Assembly (NCBI GenBank): GCA_004764695.1
Contig: SMSO01000035.1
Coordinates: 3,415,040 to 3,479,039 of the forward strand
Direction of reading: 5' to 3'
DNA: 64,000 nt
DNA from: Schizochytrium sp. TIO01
Taxonomy: Eukaryota; Sar; Bigyra; Thraustochytrida; Thraustochytriidae
Shown: positions 1-10,091 of the stretch, piece after piece
Layout of the letters: each line of letters starts with the position of its first letter
Position numbering within the stretch: position 1 is the stretch's first letter
Program-made: the position numbers and the translations under genes
Notes under the pieces: model-generated
The model's input: only the letters and a program-made list of their open reading frames with translations
What the model was told of the DNA's origin: nothing
Databases searched by the model: none

Positions 1-524
1 GCTTCAGATTTCTGGATATATCCATCAAGACTGACAAGGCGTTGTATTTTGGCAAGAAGTAGTTGCTCGTTCAGTTCTAAGGATTTTTCCGCTTCGAGAA
101 GGTCGCCCATCTGACTCTTGTAAAGTTCCATGTACAAAGGTTTATACGAACCTTTTAAGCGATCATAGAAATCACTTTCATCGATGGAGCCCTTTGAAAA
201 GGCATGCAGAAACACGTAATCGTCATCTCCTAAGGCACCAATGAGTTTCTGTTCCAGTCTCTCAATTTCTTGCGACAACTCGACTTTTTCAGCCTCGAGG
301 TTCACAATTCCTCTATCCACACGCACATACTCCTCCTTTTTTTTCTTGAGCTCAGCTCTACCCGCCTCTAGGCTAGATTGAACAATGGTTCCCGGATTTA
401 CACTGCTCAACACTCTGGTACCTTCTCGGGTCGGTCCAATCATCCGAAATACCGAAGAGGTATCTCCTTGACGTGGACCTAGTATACCAATGGTACTGGC
501 AGCTCTCCTTAAACCCTTGAACAT
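1..524 (-). CDS. Coiled-coil protein of unknown function (3' end cut by window edge)
   Basis: The minus strand is open from an ATG at 524-522 to the window edge, about 174 codons without a stop. An in-frame TAA lies upstream with no ATG between, so this ATG is the likely start. The protein begins MFKGLRRAASTIGILGP. From about residue 60 it becomes strongly charged and heptad-like (runs such as AELKKKKEEY and EIERLEQKL), a typical coiled coil, and a mixed acidic/aromatic stretch follows. I do not recognise a family and the C-terminus lies outside the window. The plus-strand frame over 490-888 is an antisense and AT-rich shadow. The reading is supported by uninterrupted length and protein-like composition; function is unknown. 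Confidence 0.6.
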   Translation of the reverse strand, partial: MFKGLRRAASTIGILGPRQGDTSSVFRMIGPTREGTRVLSSVNPGTIVQSSLEAGRAELKKKKEEYVRVDRGIVNLEAEKVELSQEIERLEQKLIGALGDDDYVFLHAFSKGSIDESDFYDRLKGSYKPLYMELYKSQMGDLLEAEKSLELNEQLLLAKIQRLVSLDGYIQKSE

Positions 525-1530
525 GGTGTTCAAACGATTGTTGGATCCTCGAACGATTGGGGTCTGCTGCTGCTGCAAACTAGTTTGTGATGTTTGGTGT
601 GAAGCTTCGTCTAATGTTTATGCATTATTTACTAACGAAACCCTAGATGATTTTTTTTGTTTCACACACACTCCGCATCATCTATCTAGTATAAATCCTA
701 AGCTATTAAAAAAAAGAAAACAAAAAAAGAGAAACTTCCTGGTGAAAGTACGTACTATTACGAATAAACTTAAAAACTCCGCGAATCAAGGAACCCTCGC
801 TCGCCAACTAACTGAAGGAATATCATCATTTGGATGGCCAGAAAAAAAAACTAAGAGAAGGCTACCCTACTGCTCATCATTACAATGATAAATTAAAAAC
901 ATATCTTTTAAAAATGTTAAATTATTAAAAAAAGCTAGTCTATATATTTACTTCATTAGTGTACTCACTATGATGATTTTATGTTAATTTTTAGATCATG
1001 TCCTTGGGTACTTGGCCGAGCTTGTAGGCACCTTAAACCAATAACAAAATCATATGGTTTCTTTCTTCCTTCTAGTTAGTAGCTTAACTAATGCTCAGTG
1101 TTCAATATGAAAAAAAGAATCCTTATATTTGATCCAATTGGAAGCTTCGCCAGCGCTTGCCAAGCATGGTGTTCAACGGCACCAATATGCGAGATTTATT
1201 TTAATAGGTAGAATTTAACTCTTCTGAGGTAATTGAATCTCAGGCCCACTGCCCTCCTTGTTCTTGTTGTTGTTAAAATTCTAAGCACCCATATATATAT
1301 ATATTTCTTCAGTGATCAATCAAGTGTAACCCTTTCCATGTTTGGCTGGTCCATCAGAACAAGCGGTGCTGCGTCGCAGAGTGGTCGCGTTGCTCCCGGA
1401 GACGGTGGCGGAAAGTACTCTGTCGTGCCCCAGGACCATGAAACGGGCCACATCATGAACCGGCCGAAGCATAAATTGCACCACTTCGGCCTTTGTGGAT
1501 GGAGTAGATGACACGCGCCTCACCCGATCG
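525..1530. other. Intergenic, AT-rich
   Basis: This is AT-rich sequence between the coiled-coil gene and the SASA-like pseudogene, with a short TA run near 1293. Open frames here are short and lack coding character. I see no recognisable gene. Confidence 0.5.
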
Positions 1531-3834
1531 ATGCGCATCCACCGCATCCTGTTGCTCTTCGTTTACCCTGTTTTACTGGCTGTGCTTGTGATTGCCGGAT
1601 TCTGTGTATCAATCTACGAACACACAACATGTCTTCCAGTTTCACACTACTCTGTTGTCCAAACGAACTTTAGCAGTCGTTTGGGTGAAGCGCTGGGACA
1701 GACAGTGCCAACACCTTCTTCGGCTCCCACGCCGTCGCCCGTCTGTGGCGGAAGCACCACCCGCACCGAGTCCCGTGTCATCATAATCTTCATCTTCATC
1801 TTCATCTTCTGCTGGGGCCATGGCTGACGAGTCCTATGGAGACGATTCTACCAGCAGCAGCAGCGGCAGTTCAATTGATGGCAGTCTCTCAAGCTCTGCG
1901 CTGGGGACTGAATATTCAGAGGAATACTCCCTCAAACCAGGCCAGGTTATTTTAGGCTCGGAGACTGTTCCGGACTACTACGAAAGCTTGGAGGGCAAGC
2001 TGATGACTCTTCTGCCCACTGTTGAACAAACCTCTGCGCCAAGACTCTTTCCCACGGCGTCTCCGACCACACCCACTGCTCCCACTGTGCCTGCCGTTGA
2101 ACCCACCCTATCCCCAACCCTTGTGGGCGGAGACAGCGGTGGTAGTGGAGAAGATGAAGACACCTACTCCGAAGTAGGGGATGGCAAGGTCTCTCGCTGG
2201 ACTTATGATGACATTGTTACACGAACAGGAGACTTTACCGGCGGCACGACCGACTATCAGACCATGTTTTGGCAAGGTGATCTCAAATTGATCTAGCCTA
2301 ACGACGATGGTTATGTTTACTTAGCTCTCAGTCAATTAGGAACCAAAGTCAGTTCAACCTCCTTCACAGAGTATGTACTGGAAGGCACGATGGGTACAGG
2401 GTCCATGGCAGTGCCCTGGGAGTACGTCACAAGCCCCGTCGCAGCCGTGCGGATGAATGCTACCGAGGCCATCGAGCACCGCAAGCTTAATCTGTGGAAT
2501 GTTTTATATTGCCAATTCCCTGCTTGTCAGCGAGCTAATGTTTGGCAAGATTATCATGTGTGTGGGTCAGCGCAACATAGGTATGCCTGTCAAATATGAC
2601 CTCGCTGCCACTGGTTCTGTGGCCAAACATGACGCGCAGATCCACAGCTACCGAATGGCGTACCAATACACGGCCAATGATGTCTCTGCTCACAGTTGGG
2701 ATAACACCGAATCCAACCTCTCTGAAATCAGCGCTGAGTGCTATGCTACTGCCGTCGCTTACCTAGACCGCTTTCCTAATGCGGGATATATCGGTGCTGT
2801 GACCAGCACCTCACCAGAAACCTCATTCAAACACTTTATTCCTGACTGGATCAATTCTTACTCTAATGATCGTGGTTATAACCGCGTCCTTTCACAGGTG
2901 CGTTACAATGGCATCGAAATCCTCCTCGTCCCATGCTTATGAGGGAATGCTAACTGCGGCAAATATGAACAATCACATTGATGTTCTGTTTACCCAGTTT
3001 TTTAAGACTTATCTCCAAGCCACACACCCCAACACGAAAGTAGCCCTTATGGGCGCCTACCTGATATCCACATCAATGGAGGCATTGGTGGTGCAGTCGA
3101 ACGAGTTGATGCGTAATTATGTGGACGTCTCGTTGCACGCGTATGGCTTGAGTGCAACGTTCGTCAGTACATACGACTTGGAAGACCCATACCTTCGTGT
3201 GGACCAGACCATAGTACACACTTCAGACGGTTGTGCTGATGATGACGAGACGGTGTGGCCTCGGTTCCTGGATGGATGGTGTGAGAATCAGGAGTCGAAC
3301 CGTATCTTTGACAAAGTTGGGATGCCCCGCCTCAAGGGTCCCATTGGGTACCGAGGCGTTGTTCAGCTTTACCTGAATATTACCAGCAGCCAAGATGCCT
3401 CGTTTTACCTAGCTCCCAGCTTTACTTCATTCGCTGTGGAGAATGATCGTAGTATCTTATTGACCTTTAATCGACCCGTTAGTTTTAGCAACGCCACCTT
3501 CCAGTCTTACGAGATCCCGTTTCGCTGGGCGGGAGTTACATCAAGCGCATACTATGGTTACAACTCAGGCGGCGAGCGCATTGAATCATCGGGTGTTTTC
3601 GTCAGCGAAGATGGGCATGTATTGAATATCACGCAAACGCACGCAGATTATTTTTCAATTGCTATGAAATCGGCCTTTTATGCACAGACAATGTTTACCT
3701 GCTGTAATAACTATGATAACTACGTTTCTTCGAGTAGTGGTACAGAAGATCTGGTTTGCCCGCCGATGAACTGCGGTCTTAATTCCCTCGAGGACCCTTA
3801 CATTCCTGTTGATATATTTAGAACTAACGATTAG
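1531..3834 (+). pseudogene. Decayed SASA-family (sialate O-acetylesterase-like) gene with N-terminal membrane anchor
   Basis: Pieces in three frames line up in order with the SASA/DUF303 carbohydrate esterase family. A putative signal anchor (MRIHRILLLFVYPVLLAVLV, from 1531) is followed by Ser/Thr/Pro-rich linkers. The block LMFGKIIMCVGQRNIGMPV matches the family pattern around the catalytic GQSN, and ISAECYATAVAYL plus GYIGAVTSTSPET matches the later oxyanion-region block. A YEG..AN-like segment and a C-terminal beta-domain ending in PVDIFRTND follow. Lesions: a frame change near the CTTCAT run at about 1790, an in-frame TAG at 2294-2296, a frame change near 2490, and another near 2890-2940. 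The nucleophile codon at 2571-2573 is CGC (Arg) where the family has Ser (AGC would be one base away). I infer an inactive, decaying gene. Introns could explain some frame changes but not the stop plus the lost serine. Confidence 0.6.
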
Positions 3835-4668
3835 GAGCAGAATTATTGAATTTTTTTTTGGTTGGTTGGTTGGTTGGTTGGTTGCTTGCTTGATGTTGCT
3901 GCGGGAAAGGGGGAGGACAAAAAAGGAATACATACATGTAAAAATGACCAACCTTTACTTGAGCACGGAAGTGACCAGCATCAAATTACTTTTTCCTTAT
4001 TAAAAAAAAAGAATTAAATTTAAAGAATAACCAAAGTCGGCCACGAAACGATGACCAAGCAAAAGAGTAAGAGGCACTCCTTCACTACCAGCCCACCACA
4101 TCCCGAGTGACTAAGGGAGACCTTCCCCCTTCAGTACGCACGGACTTGAGCCCCCATCCTTCTCCATCTGCCTACTTCCTCCTCCTTCTTCCCCAACGAA
4201 GTCAATGACCAAGCCATATAATTTGTTTGCTCTAGCTCCTACACTCTACATAGCTAGGATCGTGCCCGTGGTCACTTTGTACGAACTTACGTAAATAAAT
4301 ATGACTCTAAGCCTCTAATTTTTATCTATTCTTTAATTGCAAGGGGCCCACCAGGTGAATTAGAAATATCAACGATCATGGAATTAGTAAGAGCCCTATA
4401 TACTAGATGCGTTCTAAACCCAATTTAAATCATTCTTGGCACAACATGTTGGTAATTCACAATTGCGAAAAACTGCAAGAGGAAACATATACTACTAGGG
4501 TTTGAATCAGTACCGAGGTCACGCCGCAGTCTCTCATGTGGGACTTCAAAACTTGAAGGACTTTCTTCAATTATTAGAGAATGCTAAAACGCTAAACAAG
4601 AATTGAACAATATTTTATCAAACAGAGAAAGCTGAAAACGTTGGGCATAAAGTTAGGGATGCGTGCAA
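3835..4668. other. Intergenic with short TTGG repeat
   Basis: Right after the pseudogene stop lies a TTGG/TTGC tetranucleotide run (about 3857-3893). The rest, to the end of the next minus-strand gene, is unremarkable AT-rich DNA. I see no gene. Confidence 0.5.
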
Positions 4669-5745
4669 TTATTCTTGAAATTTGAGACGCTTCTCTGGGC
4701 AGAGTCCCTTTATGCCTTCGTCTTCATAAATATGCTTCAAGAGAGATAACTGAACATAGGTTTGGTATGCTCTGTCCCCTTTTTTAATACAAAATTTCAG
4801 ACTGTCACCCTCTGCAGCCGTGTGATTTTGCGCAAAATAGCGAATAAGGTGAAGGATTAACGCTGATCTGCAACATCCGTCTTGCTTGAAGGGTTCCATG
4901 AAGGCATTTTCGAACCTAAGCTTAAGACAGCGATCCTTTGCTTCTAGAAGGCTAGATTTACTCACAAAGGACGTGGGGTCAGTAGGTTCGAGTGAGCAGC
5001 ACACAGTGACGAGGATTCGGGCCAAAGATTTGATGAGACCCGATTCGAAAAAGCCTGCAGTGGGATCTATCCAGAAACAATCGCCAGAACTGTGAGAAAA
5101 AGTCATGGCGCACCAGTCATCCTCCAACTTAATCAGTGCAACCGCCAGCATCGCGGAGTAAAAGACATGAGGAAGGTTCTGGTCATCATGCAATGATATA
5201 TGATGATTTTCACAGATCTCCTGCACATGGCCAGCATGAAGCAATCTAATATTGTCTTGCGATTGAAGTTTGAGCAGCTCCAGCCAGATAGCTACGCACA
5301 TGACAGGTGTTGTGGGTGCTTCACCTTTACAATCCAGCAATTTCCTCATATCCCTTACAGTGATCTTTCTTCTATAGTCTTTGTCCCTTGGTCCGCCTAT
5401 CTCCAAGAGCTTGCAAGTATCATCACCAATCGCTCCGCTCTTAATTCTCGCAATCATTCTAGTAAGAATTCCTTTATCAGGGTCAGATTCCGCAGCTCGT
5501 TTGCGAATTCCTGCTAGGGCTTGCGAAGCAGAAAGCTTCTCGAGATGGTCGCTCGTGTTCGCACCTGTCGCACTAGCTGTTGATTGCTTCCTGACTTCTG
5601 TAGCCTTCAGTGCATTGCAGCTTTGCTTTTCTTTGCCTGATTCCTTTGGAGTTTCGTTTCTGGGATCATATCCATCTAGGCAGGCAAGGTCTATAGAATC
5701 CACCCCCCGTGCCAACATCCCCCTCGGCCCACCACGTTCGCTCAT
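4669..5745 (-). CDS. Ulp1-like (C48) cysteine protease fold protein, degenerate active site
   Basis: The ATG at 5745-5743 gives 358 residues; the frame is open further upstream but only from a TTG. The N-terminal ~100 residues are charged and Ser/Thr-rich and probably disordered. The C-terminal half has the outline of a Ulp1/SENP domain. The segment LEDDWCAMTFSHSSGDCFWI, followed by DP, corresponds to the HWxxxxxD region, and QDGCCRSALILHLIRYF corresponds to the Q...CG region. The expected catalytic His before Trp is Asp (about residue 210). The Asp (about 227) and a Cys pair (about 291-292) are present, but the Gln-Cys spacing is short. I infer a C48-fold protein that is probably not an active protease. 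It resembles the two other Ulp1-like genes at 27-31 kb. The family call rests on motif order only. Confidence 0.5.
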   Translation of the reverse strand: MSERGGPRGMLARGVDSIDLACLDGYDPRNETPKESGKEKQSCNALKATEVRKQSTASATGANTSDHLEKLSASQALAGIRKRAAESDPDKGILTRMIARIKSGAIGDDTCKLLEIGGPRDKDYRRKITVRDMRKLLDCKGEAPTTPVMCVAIWLELLKLQSQDNIRLLHAGHVQEICENHHISLHDDQNLPHVFYSAMLAVALIKLEDDWCAMTFSHSSGDCFWIDPTAGFFESGLIKSLARILVTVCCSLEPTDPTSFVSKSSLLEAKDRCLKLRFENAFMEPFKQDGCCRSALILHLIRYFAQNHTAAEGDSLKFCIKKGDRAYQTYVQLSLLKHIYEDEGIKGLCPEKRLKFQE

Positions 5746-6033
5746 CGTCGAGCAAAGGTCTCTCGTTCCCTCTGACAACAACAATTCTGTTCGCTTCGTC
5801 CCTTCGGTAGACGTGCTTCAGTCGTCGCTTTCTCTTTGAGCTCTTTCTTCTCGTGTGCCACCGGTCTTCTCAAGTGTACAACTAGCAGGTCCTAGCTTCC
5901 CCTTGCTACTGATCACAACCAGCTTGCCCTGGCGCGCGTACAATCCTCAGCGCTCCTGCTGCTGAAGGTCTCCGAGTTCTGTGTTTGCTTTGCGGAAAGG
6001 CTTCGTAGGCTTACTTTTCTGATAAGAGTACTC

Positions 6034-8298
6034 AGTACTCACTACTTTCACCTTTAGTTATAAAAAATGGGCGAAGAACATTATCGCTCTCGATTTTGTG
6101 AAGCTTTTCCTCCTTCGTTCTTTCCTTCTATTGCTCTCTGCATTTTGAGAGTACGCGAGCCAGGCTAATCTTGCATCACTCCAATCGACGCAAGGAAACG
6201 TCAGAAAGCCAAGTTGGAGAGGTCTGAGGCTCGGAATGTTGCTTTGGGCTTAGTGTATGGAGTAGTCTTGTGAGTTTTGGTGAAAATGTTGGAGAGCTCG
6301 TTTCCTGTGAATAGAGACAAACTTACTTTTGCAAGGCGAGATTCCCTGACAGTCGCGACTATGCGGACCCCTTGTAAGTGGAGGAGAAGGGACATTTCGG
6401 CCGAGCCGTGGGGCCACAGACCCACTGTTTGGTTCACGTCGAGGTCACGATTTATTGGAGGAGTTCCTGCATATTGACAATTCACTATTGAATTTCGTGA
6501 TAATTTCATCGTGGCTGTGCCTGAGAGGGCAATGAACTCTCCGAAGGGGAGATATCGTTGTCTTGCTTGAGAGTGTCATAATGCTGTCGACTGTGTACTG
6601 ATCATCATGCGGGAATTCCCTTTGAGGTTTTATGTTGAAAATTTAGTAGTAAATTGAATATACAATCAAATAGTAAAGACACTCGGGGGTTTGGGATGTG
6701 GTGACGGGGAATATAAATGTTGGAGATGTATGCGCGTCTGTTTTGAGTTATTTTATAATTTAACTTTGGGCTCGAAGCTGGGTTTGGACTCCTGACAACG
6801 CGAAAAGGTTTACCTTTAGACAACAAAGCAACATTTTTTGATGCGCAGCGACCAATTGGATTGTCCCTGTAAAAGTGACTTAGAAAGTCCCAAGCGTTGC
6901 ATTAGTCTCACACGGTGAGACATGTGGGATTTGTCATTTTTGGCAGGTCCTATGTTTGTGAATACGCAATGATAAAGGGTAATGCGATGTAGTGTGAATT
7001 TGGGGGAGGGGCTTGACAGTTTTACGAGTGGGTGAAGCTGCAATAATTTTACAAGGCGAGTATATGATATTTGGAATGCAAGGTCTATTGAGAATCAATA
7101 TGAGTGAACTGAAAATATGGAACAGAAAAAAAAGTAAGAAACATCTCTCATTCTGCGCTGTTTTTACTATCTACAAACTCTAAATTTTACAATTATACAT
7201 TTATTGTTTAAAATTTTTTGGGTATAGTTAAGATAAGCTTGCCACTAACATGCGAAGAACTAGATGAATTTTGGCGAGTTTAGATGCAAAGTCTGTTTAA
7301 AATTTATCAATGTAAGTGAGGAGGGTGAGGAGGAGATGCGAAACAGGAAGAAAGTGAGAAACACCCTCCTTTCTGTTCTATTTTTACAATCTACAACTCA
7401 GAAATATTAAATTGATTAGTAAGTTATGCTACAAAACATAGTTGCCAAAGGAATATATGATCAAATAGTATATTTTATGTAATTGCAGTTTTAAGACAAA
7501 AGAGGTTGTAAATCTGGATACCAAGCTAAAGCAAGCCCATCTTTTACTTTACATTACTAACCTCTTCCTTGTCACACAGTTCATCGTACTTACCAATAAA
7601 GATCTTGCACACTACCTTGAAGTTCCATACGAATTGCCCATCATAAGTACCAAGTTCTGGGCGGGTGCCTGCCGTACTCAAATACATCAAGCAAGCGCAT
7701 TGGGCATAATGCATTCCTTCAAGGAGAACCCTTCCCTTCAGATCACAGAGTACATCGACGCAAGATTTAAGTTCGCACCATTCCCCCTCCAGGCAGCATT
7801 TCCAGATAAGTTCTCGTCGCCCACTTCATACGCTCTCGTTATCTGGACTGCCTAAGAACTTTTTACGTATCGGAGAATTGCAAGTATCTCCTTCACAGGA
7901 GTCGCTTTCAGATTGTTGACGACTCCCCGAATCTATACAACACAGATTTGCGTGTCTCTGCTGGCCTTTCCAACCTAAAGCCAGCGATAACTTCGACCCC
8001 ATTCGACTCGTACAGGTCAGACCCCGTCGCTTCCTAGTTATTTCTCAATGTTTCTGCTTAAACGCACCAACTCCTCTTTAAGGTGTAACTTTCCTTTTCC
8101 CTTCATAATCAGGCACCTTATCTTCTTCGTGTATCATACGATACATACGCTCCAGAGAGTCTCAACTTTCGTGTTCAGTTAGTTTTACTTCCCGTTCTAA
8201 GGCAGTTCCCCTTTAACTCTATTGTGCAGCTTATGTAGCACTTCCTACGTCCTCAGCAATACATTTACTCAATCTTGAACTTGTATTTTCTCAAAGAA
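6034..8298. repeat. 2.27-kb direct repeat, copy 1
   Basis: This segment recurs almost unchanged at 13694-15976 in the same orientation. The shared start is agtactcactactttcac and the shared end is gtattttctcaaagaa. I see no terminal inverted repeats or matching target-site duplications, so it is not an obvious LTR or DNA transposon. Inside lie a good donor-like GTAAGT at 6374-6379 and a good acceptor (tactaac at 7555-7561, cacag ending 7579). A ~92-codon frame after the acceptor runs from 7580 to a TAA at about 7855. This looks like a duplicated, decaying intron-containing gene remnant of unknown identity. Confidence 0.85.
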
Positions 8299-9726
8299 TG
8301 AAGTAGAGGTTCAGGGTATCTATACAAGGATGTTTTCAATACCCCTCACAAGACTTTATGAATGCCCTCCAAGTAAATATCGAGACATTGCAGAACAAAC
8401 GAGAACCGATATAAGTCAAGACTCTATGTAACATTCAACAGTATGATGAAGTATGTCAAAGTTACAGAGTCGGTCACCCTGTTCCTTGCATTCTTAGACT
8501 GAATAGTATAAAGGCACTTTCTACGAGTCTAAAAATTACGGGGTGCTTCCAAGTTTGACTTCGAAAGCTCTACGATCAGAGGACTGATTAGTATCACCGC
8601 GAAGAGTTAGACACATATCCAGGAAAAGGTGCAGGAAAAGGTGCAACCGCGCAGGGGGTGTCCAGATATTTAGAGCCTTAGGAAGGGCTGCTGATGACGA
8701 ACGAATCCAATCAAACTGTTTCTTTGCACCTCTGCGCCGGAGGTCATCCTCGTGGACAATTGCTCTCAGCTGCGAAGAGCACTCCAAAGAAATCAAGCAA
8801 GCACGCAAGCAAGCAAGCAAGCAGGCAAGCAGGCAAGCAAGCATTTGGACAAAGTGTTTCTGTGTGGACAAATGAAAAAACAATGATTGGGACGGAAATA
8901 AAAATAAAAATAAAAATAAAAATAAAAATAAAAATAAAAATAAAAGAAAAAGGAAAAGAAAAGAAAAAGGAAAAGAAAAGAAAAGGAAACGGATGAGTGT
9001 CAGTCAATACTGAAAAAGCGCACACGGTCCCAAATCTTGAGTTTGGAGTGCACCGCCGCTTTCCCACGGCTTAGATACCGCCAATCGACCGGGCTCGTGG
9101 GTAAATGGAGGCACCATTTCGAAACGAAGCCAGCGGCCTAGCGTTGATCCTTTTGCGAAGGTTGGTTACAGTATCCTATCGTGAGAGAGGCCTGGAGAAC
9201 CCGTACGTGCAGGCGGACGGGCTCCCGGGAAGAATCGACCTTCTCAATGCTGCACTATCGTAGCCTCCTCCAAACACTCACTGGTGGGTGGGTGAACGTG
9301 CGTGCAAGTACACGTGTACGCGAGCCCTTGTCAGGGAGTTCTCTGAGGACTGCAGGGGGTCTCGCTCGAGCGCAGCGTCAGTAAACTGGCTGTACGAACT
9401 GCCGACGGATGGGGTCGTTGACGCTCATCGCTGAAGACCTCGCTTTGGGCCTCTCCTCGACTGCTCCGGCAGTTTAGAACTCGCACTGCTATGTTCTAAC
9501 TTCAGGCTTTGTCTGTCTCAGAGACAGACGGCGTGCTGAAGCTGAGTGAGTAAGTAAGTAAGTAAGAGCTCTTCTTCAAGTTCTTCTTCAAGTTGTTCTT
9601 CAAGTTCTTCAAGTTCTATGCCCAAAGAAAGACCATCGCAATGTGTTCTTTGTTTATGGAAGGGGCCCACACTTTGCTAAGAAGTTTACGTTTCTCTGAG
9701 CGAACAGTCGAATAAATAGTGAGAAT
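8299..9726. other. Intergenic with microsatellites and a diverged dispersed repeat
   Basis: The part from about 8310 to 8870 is diverged but recognisably related to 20100-21140; both share gccctccaa, ctgattagtat and gcatttggacaaagtgtt. Within it are an AAGC-type run (8795-8845), an AAATAA run (8898-8945) and a GAAAAG purine run to about 8990. Short AAGT and CTTCAAGTT repeats lie at about 9548-9615. Open frames over these runs are low-complexity artefacts. I see no gene. Confidence 0.6.
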
Positions 9727-10091
9727 CGATGACGTGCACTCGCATTCAAGCCAAGCGCCCGACTATCTTTAGTTGAAATACACTGAGCTGCTGGCTGCAC
9801 TGGGCGTGCTGGAAATTCAAGTGCGCACAGTAGGGGCTGCCCGGCTATCTTTTAATTGGGGATCACGAAGGTGATGTGAGCGTTGAAAAACAAATGCACT
9901 AAGCAATCTGATCTGCGCTCTTGTAAGACAAATTCACCACCGTTGAAGGCCTCTCCCTTCTGTTCACGCCAGTCTCGGCTGGCGGCAAACCTGATCGGCG
10001 CACGGCATAGCCAGGAGAGGCAAGGCTAAACGTCCTAAGCAAGGCACCAAGCTGGTTGAGAGGACGTGTCCTCGCTAGCACTCTCTTGGAG

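Noticed and set aside
490-888. Plus-strand frame of 132 codons
   Set aside because: It overlaps the start of the minus-strand coiled-coil gene and then runs through AT-rich sequence with Lys/Asn-rich translation.
6755-6840. tRNA-like box A/box B pattern on the minus strand of the 2.3-kb repeat (ttgtctaaagg ... gcttcgagccc)
   Set aside because: The T-arm and anticodon stems do not pair, so it is neither a tRNA gene nor a clear SINE head.
8536-9067. Frames on both strands at 8.5-9.1 kb
   Set aside because: They translate the AAGC, AAATAA and GAAAAG microsatellites.
10056-10091. Upstream extension of the glycosyltransferase frame
   Set aside because: It begins with TTG, not ATG. The same applies to 23796 (TTG), 36479 (TTG), 44900 (TTG), 50638 (GTG) and 5784 (TTG), so I moved these starts to the first ATG.
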